64,000 bases of DNA from Kallipyga gabonensis (GTDB lineage Bacteria > Bacillota > Clostridia > Tissierellales > Peptoniphilaceae): the NCBI RefSeq assembly GCF_001286805.1, contig NZ_CXYV01000002.1, forward strand, positions 186,001-250,000. The letters run 5' to 3'. The position numbers were made by a program, and so were the translations under genes. Under the pieces are notes generated by a model, which saw only the letters and a list, made by a program, of their open reading frames with translations, did not search any database and was not told where the DNA came from. Positions 1 to 9,172 of this stretch are shown one piece after another (position 1 is the stretch's first letter; each line of letters begins with the position of its first letter).

Positions 1-1161
1 GCTTGGTAAGTTAATAGATAGGGATTCTTTATAGTGATCAAAAATCTGATCTTCCTTTGTAGCTCTTACCTTTACTCCCGAGATAAACTTTTGCAAAATA
101 TTAAGGGTCAAGTTAAATTGGCTGCTTTTTTGGGGAAAAATACCTTCTCCCCTCCGGTCCTCTGGCACATATGCGATTCCATGCTGATAGGCTTCTTCAG
201 GTTTATGAAAATGAATATTATTTCCTTCAAAGTAAATAGTCCCCGAGTTCAGCCGATCAAAACCAAGTAATGCATGGATCATTTCTGTCCTTCCAGAACC
301 AACTAATCCCGAAACACCTAAAATTTCTCCTGCATGTAATTTAAAGGTGACATCCTTCACACGATTTGATGAGAGATCCTGAACTTCTAAGAGTACTTTT
401 CCACTTTGACAAAAATCGCGTGAGTAGTAATTTACCACCTTACGTCCAACCATTAATTGGACGATCTCGTCCATTTCAATTTCTTCAAAATCAAAATGTC
501 CCACTGTTTTTCCATCTCGCAAGACCATAATTTTATCAGCAATTTCTTGCAATTCTGAAAGTCTATGGGAAATATAAATAATGCCTATTCCTCGCTTCTT
601 CAGCAATCGAATCGCATCGAAAAGATTCTCTATCTCAGAGCCAGATAGGGATGAGGTGGGTTCATCCATGACAATTACTTTTGAATTAAAAGAGATAGCT
701 TTGATGATTTCAACTAATTGCTGGTCAGCAATTGTCAATGTATCTAGAATAGCATGTGCATCAATATTTACATTAAAAGAATCGATGAACTTCTGAGCGT
801 CCTGATACATCTTATTAAAATCAACAACTCTTCCCTTTAAAGGTTCACGATTTAAAAAAATATTCTCTGCAACCGTCATATAGGGTACAAGCACTAGTTC
901 TTGATGGATAATGCTAATACCTATTTCTTTTGCATCATTAGAATTTTTCAGATCTAGCTTTTGGCCTTCAAAATATATCTCTCCATCATTTTGATGATAG
1001 ATTCCACCTAAAACGTTCATCAGTGTAGATTTTCCTGCACCATTTTCACCTACAATAGCTAAAACCTGACCCTTATCTAGAGATAAATCAACGCCCTGCA
1101 GGGCATAGACTCCAGGGAAGCGTTTGTGAATATTCGTCATCTTTAGAAGATTATTAGCCAT
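1..1161 (-). CDS. Sugar ABC transporter ATP-binding protein (RbsA/MglA type), cut by window edge
   Basis: Partial gene: it starts at an ATG at 1161 and is still open at base 1, so about 387 residues are visible of a protein that is normally near 500. It is a double-NBD ATPase that powers monosaccharide import. The first half shows Walker A GENGAGKST, Walker B VIVMDEP and the switch ISHRLSE. The second NBD begins with SGLVGSGRTE and runs to PEDRRGEG before the edge. It lies 50 bases downstream of the binding-protein gene, in the same left-running operon. The matching permease should lie to the left of the window. Confidence 0.93.
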   Translation of the reverse strand, partial: MANNLLKMTNIHKRFPGVYALQGVDLSLDKGQVLAIVGENGAGKSTLMNVLGGIYHQNDGEIYFEGQKLDLKNSNDAKEIGISIIHQELVLVPYMTVAENIFLNREPLKGRVVDFNKMYQDAQKFIDSFNVNIDAHAILDTLTIADQQLVEIIKAISFNSKVIVMDEPTSSLSGSEIENLFDAIRLLKKRGIGIIYISHRLSELQEIADKIMVLRDGKTVGHFDFEEIEMDEIVQLMVGRKVVNYYSRDFCQSGKVLLEVQDLSSNRVKDVTFKLHAGEILGVSGLVGSGRTEMIHALLGFDRLNSGTIYFEGNNIHFHKPEEAYQHGIAYVPEDRRGEGIFPQKSSQFNLTLNILQKFISGVKVRATKEDQIFDHYKESLSINLPS

Positions 1162-1213
1162 GTCATATCCTTATGAATGAAAGGGCCGCCTGTAAAGGCG
1201 GCCCGCCATAAAA

Positions 1214-2224
1214 TTAATTCCAGGAGTCAATATCGTAATCTTTAAGATTCTCGCTATTAATCAACTCCATATCAACCTTGGTATCCTTTTGAACATCTTT
1301 CCCCTCTAACAGTCCAATCACTGCCTCCAGGGATGCCTCAGCCAATTTTACTGGCGAATAAACCACTGTTCCAGACATTTCTCCTGCTGAGATCGACTGT
1401 TTAGAAGCTGGCGAACCATCGAAACCGAAAACCATGAGATCGGTTTTCTTGAGTTGTTTTGCAGCTCCAAACGCAGTAAGAGCAGAGCTATCATTGAGGC
1501 AAACCATGGCATTCATGTTGGGGTTTGCAATCAGCATATCTTCAGCATAAGCTGCAATTGCATTTAGGTCCGTGGCATCTTTGGAGACGAAGGTAACATC
1601 TTCTCTTCCCTTGTCCTTAAAAGCTTTTTCCATGCCTAAGAAACGATCAGCAATAACAGAAAGCTGAGAGTAGTTAATTTCTCCAACTTGGGCATCTTTA
1701 GGAAGTTTTTCTGATAGATATTCACCAACTACATACCCGCCCTGAAAACTATCAGCTGTTACAAAAACGTCCACTAATTTCTGATCTTTCTCATCAACCT
1801 GAGAGTCAGCATTAACAATCTTCACACCAGCTTCGCTGGCTGCTTTTAGGGCTTGTCCTAAAGCTGTATAGTCTGCTGGCAAAACCACTAAACCACCAAT
1901 GTTTTGAGCCACAAGGTCTTCCATCTGTGAAACTTGGTCTGCCGCCACTGAGTTGGCATCGGTCATTACAACTTCATAACCTCTTTCTTTAGCCTCTTTC
2001 TTGAAAGTGTCAGCAAACTGGACGGCCCAGTCTGCTGTTTGGTTATGCATAGCCAAACCGATTCTCTTCATGTCCTTCCCATTATTTTCTGTAGAGCTAC
2101 TCGTTGTTTCTGTGCTTTCTTTTCCAGATTCCCCACTGTTCGTATCTGCAGGTTTGGAACTACAAGCAGCTAAGCCAAAAACTAAGCATAGAGAGAGTAG
2201 GCCAGCAATGATCTTTTTTAACAT
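1214..2224 (-). CDS. Sugar-binding lipoprotein of an ABC importer (RbsB-like)
   Basis: A 336-residue type I periplasmic-binding protein. I place the start at the ATG at 2224 (MLKK), because AAAGGA lies 8 bases upstream and the signal peptide then has normal length with lipobox LAAC. The open frame extends to 2254, but those codons cover the ribosome site. After the lipid-anchored Cys comes a Ser/Thr/Glu-rich linker and then the sugar-binding fold (IGLAMHNQTADW, VVLPADY, GFDGSPASKQ). It should deliver a monosaccharide to the importer whose ATPase lies just downstream. Its start is coupled to the esterase stop: another ATG at 2233 overlaps that stop as ATGA. Substrate is unknown. Confidence 0.9.
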   Translation of the reverse strand: MLKKIIAGLLSLCLVFGLAACSSKPADTNSGESGKESTETTSSSTENNGKDMKRIGLAMHNQTADWAVQFADTFKKEAKERGYEVVMTDANSVAADQVSQMEDLVAQNIGGLVVLPADYTALGQALKAASEAGVKIVNADSQVDEKDQKLVDVFVTADSFQGGYVVGEYLSEKLPKDAQVGEINYSQLSVIADRFLGMEKAFKDKGREDVTFVSKDATDLNAIAAYAEDMLIANPNMNAMVCLNDSSALTAFGAAKQLKKTDLMVFGFDGSPASKQSISAGEMSGTVVYSPVKLAEASLEAVIGLLEGKDVQKDTKVDMELINSENLKDYDIDSWN

Positions 2225-2229
2225 GATAT

Positions 2230-3207
2230 TCATCCTTTCGTATTTCCTCTGCATTCAAATTGCTTCACGAATTCCACTATTTTATCCAAAGCCTCAAATG
2301 TTTCATCATAGGTTCTTAGAATAAATGCGTGAGGCATTCCTTCATAAACCTTTACATCTACGTCAACGCCATCATTTTTCAAGCAGTTCGCATAAATCAA
2401 CCCATCATCCAGAAGGAGATCACATCCTGCCTGAATAAATAGAGCTGGCGGAAGATCCTTAAAATTCTTTGCTAGAACTGGAGAAACATAAATGTTCCTT
2501 GCTTCTTTTGGATCTGGTAGATACCATTCTTTATAAGGAGGCATCCTGTTATCAGACGAATCAGGTGCAAAGAATTTCGCTGACTTTGAAGGGATCGTAT
2601 TCGATAGGTCTGTCACAGGATAAATAAGAACCTGCTTGAACACAGAAAATTCCTTCCTATCCCTTGCCATAAGTGTAAGCGCTGCAACAAAATTCCCACC
2701 ACTGCTATCTCCACAAAGAACAATCCGATTCTCATCGATATTAAACTTCTTAGAATCCTTTAGAATTTCAAGAATGACCGCATAACAATCTTCAAGTCCC
2801 GTTGGAAAAGGATATTCTGGAGCAAGCCGGTAATCAATATTAAAGCAACGTACACGAGCTTTCGCAGCTAGATACTCCGGAACATAATTGTGTGTCTCAG
2901 GACTACATGTGATAAATCCACCTCCATGAATAAAAATTACTGCAGGTGATACATCGGGACAATCCTTTGGGCAATAGAATTTAACGTTGATATCCGTAGT
3001 ATCAAAAGATTTGAACTTAAGCATCTCTTGATCTACCTTGTCCTCCAAGGAATATGGCTTTGTTAGTTCATGATAAAAATTTTCTTCCCTATTGACAATT
3101 TCCTTTCTTTTCTTAGGATCAAAGTTACTAAAAAAATCTGGTTCAAGATCTACATATGGTGCTAAGGGTCTATATTGAGATTGAAGTATTGGTTCAAACT
3201 CTCCCAT
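2230..3207 (-). CDS. Alpha/beta-hydrolase esterase of the hormone-sensitive-lipase family
   Basis: A 325-residue cytoplasmic carboxylesterase with no signal peptide. The oxyanion-hole motif HGGGF is at residues 94-98 and the nucleophile elbow GDSSGG at 166-171, with Ser168 as the probable nucleophile. The catalytic His is in MPHAFI near the C-terminus and an Asp lies in the QAGCDLLLDDG region. It is the first gene of an operon with a sugar-binding protein and a sugar ATPase, and the next start is coupled to its stop. This suggests that it removes an acyl group from an imported sugar ester; the substrate is inference. A LacI-type operator lies 23 bases upstream of its start. Confidence 0.88.
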   Translation of the reverse strand: MGEFEPILQSQYRPLAPYVDLEPDFFSNFDPKKRKEIVNREENFYHELTKPYSLEDKVDQEMLKFKSFDTTDINVKFYCPKDCPDVSPAVIFIHGGGFITCSPETHNYVPEYLAAKARVRCFNIDYRLAPEYPFPTGLEDCYAVILEILKDSKKFNIDENRIVLCGDSSGGNFVAALTLMARDRKEFSVFKQVLIYPVTDLSNTIPSKSAKFFAPDSSDNRMPPYKEWYLPDPKEARNIYVSPVLAKNFKDLPPALFIQAGCDLLLDDGLIYANCLKNDGVDVDVKVYEGMPHAFILRTYDETFEALDKIVEFVKQFECRGNTKG

Positions 3208-3229
3208 ACTTTCCTCCTTTCCAAATTAT

Positions 3230-3241
3230 TAAAACGTTTAA
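3230..3241 (-). promoter_or_regulatory. LacI-type operator half-match upstream of the esterase operon
   Basis: The core AAACGTTT is a perfect 8-base palindrome centred at 3235/3236, 23-34 bases upstream of the esterase start. It matches the core of the perfect TAAAACGTTTTA palindrome in front of the kinase/LacI operon. The adjacent lacI gene is the likely source of the repressor. Confidence 0.6.
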
Positions 3242-3340
3242 CTTAATTGATAAAAACCTTTCGTTGATAAATCAATTATATATAATCGTGAAGTGAAATG
3301 CAATCGTTTTTTTTTGAAAGCTTTTATTTTTTTCTTTTCA

Positions 3341-4372
3341 TTACTTTTCTGGGAGACGATTATAATTTACTACGCTCTCCCCTTCAAAAAGTATGGGCTC
3401 AACAAGAATCTTATCAACAGGTTCAATCCCTTTAATTTTTTTAACAAGAGTATCTATTCCTCTCGCACCGATTTGTGCAGCTTGCTGATCAATACTTGTA
3501 AGCTGGATAGGGAGATAGGATGCAATAGAGATGTGGTCATATCCCATAATTGAAACATCTGTTGGCACATCGTATCCAGATTCCTTTAATGCTCGAATAC
3601 ATCCAATAGCTGACAAATCATTCAGGGAAAATATGGCTGACGGCCCCTCCTCCCTCTCTAGCAACTTTGATATTTCACAGCCTGCCTTATAACCACCCTG
3701 GAGGTTATAATCTCCAAAGAATATGTGGTCACCTGGTAAACTATAACCTCTCAAATTTAAGGCTTTAATGAATCCTGAAAGCCGTCGAATGGAGTTTGGC
3801 GTCTCTTGAGGTCCTAAAATGCAAAAAAAAGATTTATGTCCACAATCCAAAAGGTAGTTTGCTGCGATTATACCTCCTTTATTATTGTCCCCTGTAACTA
3901 GGTTATAGGAATGGCCAATATTGATTGATTCATCTAATAGAACAATTGGAAAGTCTCTAGTCTCTACAAGATTTTCTAATACCGTATCGAAACGACGAGA
4001 TACAACTAAAGCTCCTGCAAATTGTCCCCCGGAAAGGTTAATCTGCAACTCCTTGATAGCATTATTTTCTTGAGAAAAATTGAGCAGTGTTAATAAAAAA
4101 CCTTCTTCTTGGGCACGCAACAAAGCTCCCTGAGCGACCTGCGTATAAAATTCATTTCCTAAGTCTGGGACAAGGAGGGCAAGTAAATTAGTCTTCCCTT
4201 TTTGCAAAAAGCGGGCGTATGAATTTGGTGAATAATTTAGCTTTCTAATGGCCTTATTCACTCTCCTTATTGTCTCAGGCCGAATGTGTTGTGCTTTATT
4301 ATTTAAGATTAAGGAAACCGTAGCAACAGAAACACCGGCTTCTTTAGCAACATCTTTTAATGTAGTTCTCAA
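3341..4372 (-). CDS. LacI-family transcriptional repressor
   Basis: A 343-residue regulator. The N-terminal HTH is typical (LKDVAKEAGVSVATVS, residues 5-20), followed by the hinge helix and a periplasmic-binding-like sugar-sensing domain. The start is a TTG at 4372 that overlaps the kinase stop (TTGA), with GGAGG 7 bases upstream, so the two genes are translationally coupled. It is divergent in function from neither operon: it lies between the kinase it is co-transcribed with and the esterase/importer operon. Palindromes AAACGTTT in front of both units are its probable operators. The effector is probably the imported sugar or its phosphate. Confidence 0.92.
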   Translation of the reverse strand: MRTTLKDVAKEAGVSVATVSLILNNKAQHIRPETIRRVNKAIRKLNYSPNSYARFLQKGKTNLLALLVPDLGNEFYTQVAQGALLRAQEEGFLLTLLNFSQENNAIKELQINLSGGQFAGALVVSRRFDTVLENLVETRDFPIVLLDESINIGHSYNLVTGDNNKGGIIAANYLLDCGHKSFFCILGPQETPNSIRRLSGFIKALNLRGYSLPGDHIFFGDYNLQGGYKAGCEISKLLEREEGPSAIFSLNDLSAIGCIRALKESGYDVPTDVSIMGYDHISIASYLPIQLTSIDQQAAQIGARGIDTLVKKIKGIEPVDKILVEPILFEGESVVNYNRLPEK

Positions 4373-5244
4373 TCTATATCCTCCCTCATAGGAATGGAGT
4401 TGGAGGCTCCTTTGATAGTACAGGCTAAGGATGCAGCACGACTCGCTTTTCTCAAGCTTTCCTTAATGTACTCTCCTTTGGTAACACTGGCAATAAAATA
4501 CCCACAAAAGGTATCACCCGCACCTGTTGTATCGATGGCATGAACCTTAACTGAGGGTGAAAAGAACCGATTATCATCTTTCTGAAAATAAGCACCTTCT
4601 GCACCTAAGGTTAAAACCAGGGAAGCCTTTGGATACATTGATCTCATCGCTTCCATGATTTTCGTGCTTTCTTTTTCGCCGGTCAAAATTTGTCCCTCAA
4701 TTTCATTAATCAAAAAACAATCAATTATATTTAGGTCTGCTGATAAAACTTCACTGTCCATAGGGGAGGGATTAAGATAAATGATCAAGCCTTTGTTATG
4801 GGCCTTATCTATAATTGTAGAAAAGCAAGAAACCTCATTTTGCAGTAGAAGTAAGTCACCTGCTGAAAAATGTGACAGAACTTTGTCAATGAACGGCTCA
4901 TCAATAGCCCGATTGGCACCGCCGCTAACGATGATAGAATTTCTCCCTTCTTGATCGACCTGAATAATTGTATGTCCCGAAGCAATAGGACGTTTTTCTA
5001 CAAATTCCGTATGGACACCCGAATCCTCCAGTGCTTGTAGAAGAATGCTTCCATCTTCCTCTCCAATTAAACCTGCATGCCAAACCTCCCCACCTGCTCT
5101 GGCAATGGCGATGGATTGATTAAGCCCCTTTCCACCAACAAACTCCTGATAAGCAACAGAAGAGATCGTCTCACCTTCTTGAACAATATGAGGGACGGAA
5201 TACGTTTTATCAATATTTAATGATCCAAAATTCAAGATTCTCAT
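4369..5244 (-). CDS. PfkB/ribokinase-family sugar kinase (copy 1)
   Basis: A 291-residue cytoplasmic kinase of the ribokinase family. It has the N-terminal signature FVGGKGLNQSIA (about residues 36-47) and the C-terminal signature DTTGAGDTF with the catalytic Asp and GAGD anion hole. The start ATG has AGGAGG upstream. The stop overlaps the lacI start. It is strikingly similar to the kinase at 22776-23651: the first 60 residues are almost identical, so the two are paralogues. It should phosphorylate the sugar brought in by the neighbouring importer; ribose is possible but not shown. Confidence 0.92.
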   Translation of the reverse strand: MRILNFGSLNIDKTYSVPHIVQEGETISSVAYQEFVGGKGLNQSIAIARAGGEVWHAGLIGEEDGSILLQALEDSGVHTEFVEKRPIASGHTIIQVDQEGRNSIIVSGGANRAIDEPFIDKVLSHFSAGDLLLLQNEVSCFSTIIDKAHNKGLIIYLNPSPMDSEVLSADLNIIDCFLINEIEGQILTGEKESTKIMEAMRSMYPKASLVLTLGAEGAYFQKDDNRFFSPSVKVHAIDTTGAGDTFCGYFIASVTKGEYIKESLRKASRAASLACTIKGASNSIPMREDID

Positions 5245-5262
5245 AACTCCTCCTCGAATGAA

Positions 5263-5274
5263 TAAAACGTTTTA
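5263..5274 (-). promoter_or_regulatory. Perfect LacI-type operator TAAAACGTTTTA
   Basis: A 12-base perfect palindrome, 19 bases upstream of the kinase start codon. It has the central CG and A/T-rich arms typical of LacI-family operators, and its position suits repression of the kinase-lacI unit (autoregulation). Confidence 0.7.
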
Positions 5275-5410
5275 CTAATCATAGAATAAGAATTAATTAT
5301 ATTTTTGTCAAGAAAATGTAAACAAAAGTATAGGACTAAGTAAAAGTCAATACCCGGAGCTTATTTCATTCTCTTTACAACCATAAAATTCATTTAATGA
5401 TTTCCCCAAC

Positions 5411-5442
5411 AAAAAAGGAGGAGCATTCTCCTGCTCCTCCTT
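5411..5442 (-). terminator. Intrinsic terminator of the FGGY kinase/importer operon
   Basis: Reading the minus strand, an 11-base stem AAGGAGGAGCA / TGCTCCTCCTT closes a 6-base loop and is followed by a run of T. It lies 51 bases beyond the binding-protein stop. Confidence 0.85.
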
Positions 5443-5492
5443 CTCATTAAATAAGCGACATCAAATCTGATGATTCACTTATTCGTCCGCTT

Positions 5493-6479
5493 CTATTTTT
5501 TCTTCAAGACAGTAACACCGGTATCAACGACTTTCCCATCCAGGGATGTGCCGTTCAGGACTTCGACAGCCGCTTTCACCGCTTCTTTACCCATCACATC
5601 AGGGTTCTGGGCCATGGTGGCGAGAATGTAACCATCTTCAATGAGTCCCATGATAGCATCGGACTGGTCGAAACCAACAACGACGACTTTTGAGTCGGCT
5701 GCTTTGATGGCATTTCCGGCACCGGTAGTGGAGCCTTCGTTACCGCCGAAGATGCCGACAACACCCTGGGTGATGTAGTTTTCAGCAATCGCTTGGGACT
5801 TGGCAGCATCGCCTTCACCATACTGGATGGGAAGAATTTCAAAGTCGGTGCCTTCAAAGGCAGAGGAGAATCCTTCGGTACGCTCCACCGTGGAAGCCGT
5901 GGCGGCGTTCACGCTGATGATCCCGATTTTTCCGGAAGTGGTTCCGTTGGCTTTCAACTCTTCTAGCATGGTTTCACCGGCCAATTTACCGGCTGCTTTG
6001 TTATCAGTAGAGAAGGTGGCTTCAGCGTCCATATTGGCGGCAGAGTCAACATAGATGACCTTAACACCGGCAGCGACGGCTTCCTTCAATGCGGAGGTAA
6101 TGGCATCGGGGCCATTGGCGGCTACAATAATCACCTGGTTGCCGGCAGAAACGGCATTGTTGACCTGCTCAATTTGCTGGGCATCATCCTTCGTGTTTGG
6201 AGCCATGTAGGTTACGGTGACTCCAAGTTCCTTGGCCTGTTCCTGAGCACCCTCGTTCAAACGGACCCAGTGCTGGTCAATGGAGTCCATGGTGATCAGG
6301 GCAATCTTGTAATCCTTGTCCTTGCCTGCTTCCGCCTCAGAGGATTCACCGGCTTCCTGGCTTTCAGAAGCGGGAGCTGAAGATTCTGAGCTCTCCTGAC
6401 CGGATTTTTGACCACAACCCGTTAAAACGGTAAGGACCATGGCCAATGACAACATTAATGCGAGTAATTTCTTCTTCAT
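5493..6479 (-). CDS. Sugar-binding lipoprotein of ABC importer 2 (RbsB-like)
   Basis: A 328-residue binding protein. It has a signal peptide with lipobox LTGC, a Ser/Glu-rich linker to about residue 55 and a type I binding fold (KIALITMDSIDQHW, ANGPDAI, GFDQSDAI). The start has AGGAGG at good spacing. It is the last gene of the left-running unit kinase-ATPase-permease-binding protein and is followed by a strong terminator. It captures an aldose or ketose outside the membrane; which one is not readable from sequence. Confidence 0.92.
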   Translation of the reverse strand: MKKKLLALMLSLAMVLTVLTGCGQKSGQESSESSAPASESQEAGESSEAEAGKDKDYKIALITMDSIDQHWVRLNEGAQEQAKELGVTVTYMAPNTKDDAQQIEQVNNAVSAGNQVIIVAANGPDAITSALKEAVAAGVKVIYVDSAANMDAEATFSTDNKAAGKLAGETMLEELKANGTTSGKIGIISVNAATASTVERTEGFSSAFEGTDFEILPIQYGEGDAAKSQAIAENYITQGVVGIFGGNEGSTTGAGNAIKAADSKVVVVGFDQSDAIMGLIEDGYILATMAQNPDVMGKEAVKAAVEVLNGTSLDGKVVDTGVTVLKKK

Positions 6480-6542
6480 TCTTTCCTCCTTATTTGACGT
6501 TTATTTTATCTCTACAGGATGGTTCCTGTATCAATAACATCC

Positions 6543-7544
6543 TCAGTCTCTATTCTTTTTCGTAGTTCCTCCCTGACGGAAGAGAATATCCGCCAGTACG
6601 GCGGCGGTTACTATAACGCCAATGACCAGTCTCTGGATACCTACCGGTGCTCCAATAATTCCCAATCCATTTTCCAGCATTTGCCAAACACCTGCGCCGG
6701 CAAAGGTGCCAAGCAGGAGACCTGTTCCTCCAAGGGGCGAGATGCCACCGATAACACCAGCTGCAACGGCATACATTTCATAGGTATTCCCTGCTTCCAT
6801 ATTTCCCATGGACGCCTGGGCGGCCAGGATCAAGCCGACAACAAAAGAACAGAAAGCACTGATCATGTAGGCCTTTGTCGTGGTGGCAAATACGTTCACA
6901 CCGGAAAGCTTAGCCGCTTCCACATTGGATCCGATAGCATAAATATGTCGACCGGTCCGGGTTTTTGACATAATAAAGAAGGCGACGAGAAAGATGACCA
7001 CGGCAATCCAGAAAGCGTTGTAAACCCCCAAGGTCTTACCATAATAGAAGAAGTTCTGGAAGGACTCGCCGGCTTCTTTTCCAATTCCGGATGCGATGGC
7101 ATCGGTATTCCGGTTATTGTTCACCATATAGGCAATCCCTCTTCCGGCAAACATGGTGCCTAAGGTAGCGATGAAAGGAGGGACCTTGAATTTTCCAACG
7201 AGAACGCCGTTAATAAAGCCAAAAGCCATGCAGGCAATAAAGGCCACAAGAATAGCGACAATAACGCTGACCCCCTTGGTCATCAGGGTGCAGGAAATCA
7301 TGGCTGACATGGCGACAATCGAACCAATCGACAGGTCAATGTTTCCGGTAATGAGGATGATGGATTGGCCAACCCCGACCAGGAGGTATTTTGACATGGA
7401 CCGCAGAAGGTTGAGAATGTTCGTCATCTTAAAAACATTGGAGTCGATAAATCCAAACACAACCATCAAAACTGCCCAAGCGACAAAAGCAAGCAAGGCG
7501 GTCCGCAAGCCCCGCACTGAAGACCATTTCTTTTTCGATTTCAT
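6543..7544 (-). CDS. Sugar ABC transporter permease 2 (RbsC-like)
   Basis: A 333-residue integral membrane permease of the RbsC/AraH/XylH class with about 8-10 hydrophobic segments. Family features include the segment GNIDLSIGSIVAMSA and the cytoplasmic loop near GRHIYAIGSNVEAAKLSG, which docks with the ATPase. The ribosome site AGGGAG lies just after the ATPase stop. It forms the channel of importer 2 with the genes on either side. Confidence 0.93.
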   Translation of the reverse strand: MKSKKKWSSVRGLRTALLAFVAWAVLMVVFGFIDSNVFKMTNILNLLRSMSKYLLVGVGQSIILITGNIDLSIGSIVAMSAMISCTLMTKGVSVIVAILVAFIACMAFGFINGVLVGKFKVPPFIATLGTMFAGRGIAYMVNNNRNTDAIASGIGKEAGESFQNFFYYGKTLGVYNAFWIAVVIFLVAFFIMSKTRTGRHIYAIGSNVEAAKLSGVNVFATTTKAYMISAFCSFVVGLILAAQASMGNMEAGNTYEMYAVAAGVIGGISPLGGTGLLLGTFAGAGVWQMLENGLGIIGAPVGIQRLVIGVIVTAAVLADILFRQGGTTKKNRD

Positions 7545-7556
7545 AGTTTTCTCCCT

Positions 7557-9077
7557 TTAGACGGCCTGATCCGCCAGTTTTTTCTTAAATCTTGTTGCCA
7601 GCGTCAGTACCTCTTCTTGCGTTGTTTCCCTGGCCATTACCTCGCCAACAATACGTCCCTCACACATGACAATAATTCGGTCTGCAATGCCAAGAACTTC
7701 GGGCATTTCAGAAGAAATAAAGATAACGCCTTTTCCTTGCTCCTTCAACTGGTTCATCAGGTTATAAATCTCAATTTTCGCCGCAACATCGATCCCTCTT
7801 GTGGGTTCATCAAAGATAACGACCCGAGAATCTCTCGCCAACCATTTTCCAACGACTATTTTTTGCTGGTTTCCGCCGGACAGGCTGCCCGCATCAATTT
7901 CCAGGCTGGAAGCCTTAATCCGTAAGCTATCAATGGCGTCCTTGCACATTTCTTCCTCATGGGCCTGATCAATGACGCCCAATGAATTACAAAGTCTATC
8001 CAGGTCTAAATTCGGCAAAGCAATGTTGTCGCGAATCGAGAGTTTTGTACACAGACCGTCTTTCCTGCGATCTTCCGGTACAAGAACGACGCCTGCTTTT
8101 ATGGCATCCCCCGGATGATTAATCTTTACTTCTTTCCCATCAAGGATAATCTCTCCCGATGTCTTGGGATCCGCACCGAATATCGCCCGGGTGGTTTCTG
8201 TCCGCCCGGCTCCCATGAGGCCGGCGATTCCCACAATTTCGCCTTCATAGGCCTCCAGGTTGATATTTTGAACCATACTTCCCGCATTCAGGTTCTTTAC
8301 TTCAAATATTTTCTTTCCCTTTTTACATTCTATGGTTGGAAACTTTTCTTTAATTTCTCTCCCGACCATGTTGGAAATGATCTCATCCATATAGGTGTCT
8401 TTGAAGTTGCAGGAGGTGATATATTGACCATCCCGCATGATGGTCACCCGGTCAACAATATGCTGAAGTTCATCTAGCCGGTGTGAAATATAGACGATCC
8501 CACAACCATTTTCACGAAGCCTCTTGATAATACGGAAAAGATCATTAATCTCTTTGGCGGTTAATGCGGAAGTGGGTTCATCCATAATCAAAATTCTGGC
8601 GTTAATGGAGAGAGCCTTGGCAATTTCCACCATCTGCTGCTTTGACACAGCAAGATCGCCCACGACCTCTTTTGGATCAATGTTAATCTGAAGCTCATTG
8701 AGAATCCTTGATGCTTCCGCTTCCATTTTCTTTGAGTCCGTGATGAACCCATTCACAATCTCACGGCCTAAAAACATATTTTCAGCCACGGTCAGGTGTG
8801 GACACATATTGAGTTCCTGGTGGATAATGGCGATACCAATTTCCTGAGCTAATTTTGTGTTCAGATCCCCATACTGCTTTCCAAAGATCTCTACTGTTCC
8901 TTCATCCCTTGTATAAACACCGCTAAGAATTTTAACAAGAGTGGATTTCCCGGCACCATTTTCGCCCAGGAGGGCCATGACTTCTCCACTCCGAAGCTCA
9001 AAGTGGACCTTATCCAATGCCTTGACGCCGGGAAAGCTCTTGGTAATTCCTTCCATTGAGACGATGATCTCACCCAT
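7557..9077 (-). CDS. Sugar ABC transporter ATPase 2 (RbsA/MglA type)
   Basis: A 506-residue double-NBD ATPase. NBD1 has GENGAGKST (about residues 36-44), ILIMDEPTSALT and ISHRLDE. NBD2 has the degenerate P-loop GLMGAGRTE, the signature LSGGNQQK and VIFDEPTRGID. The catalytic sites are the usual asymmetric pair of this class. It lies 13 bases upstream of the permease and 95 bases after the kinase. Confidence 0.95.
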   Translation of the reverse strand: MGEIIVSMEGITKSFPGVKALDKVHFELRSGEVMALLGENGAGKSTLVKILSGVYTRDEGTVEIFGKQYGDLNTKLAQEIGIAIIHQELNMCPHLTVAENMFLGREIVNGFITDSKKMEAEASRILNELQINIDPKEVVGDLAVSKQQMVEIAKALSINARILIMDEPTSALTAKEINDLFRIIKRLRENGCGIVYISHRLDELQHIVDRVTIMRDGQYITSCNFKDTYMDEIISNMVGREIKEKFPTIECKKGKKIFEVKNLNAGSMVQNINLEAYEGEIVGIAGLMGAGRTETTRAIFGADPKTSGEIILDGKEVKINHPGDAIKAGVVLVPEDRRKDGLCTKLSIRDNIALPNLDLDRLCNSLGVIDQAHEEEMCKDAIDSLRIKASSLEIDAGSLSGGNQQKIVVGKWLARDSRVVIFDEPTRGIDVAAKIEIYNLMNQLKEQGKGVIFISSEMPEVLGIADRIIVMCEGRIVGEVMARETTQEEVLTLATRFKKKLADQAV

Positions 9078-9172
9078 TTGTCTTCACCTTCCGTTCCTGA
9101 AAACTAAGAATAATAAAATGCAGGCAAACCTTTCTATATGTCACTAATACTAGCATTTATTAACAATTCCTG

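Noticed and set aside
5594-5857. Antisense or out-of-frame open frames inside binding-protein and ATPase genes
   Set aside because: They overlap well-supported genes fully and have no ribosome site or family resemblance.
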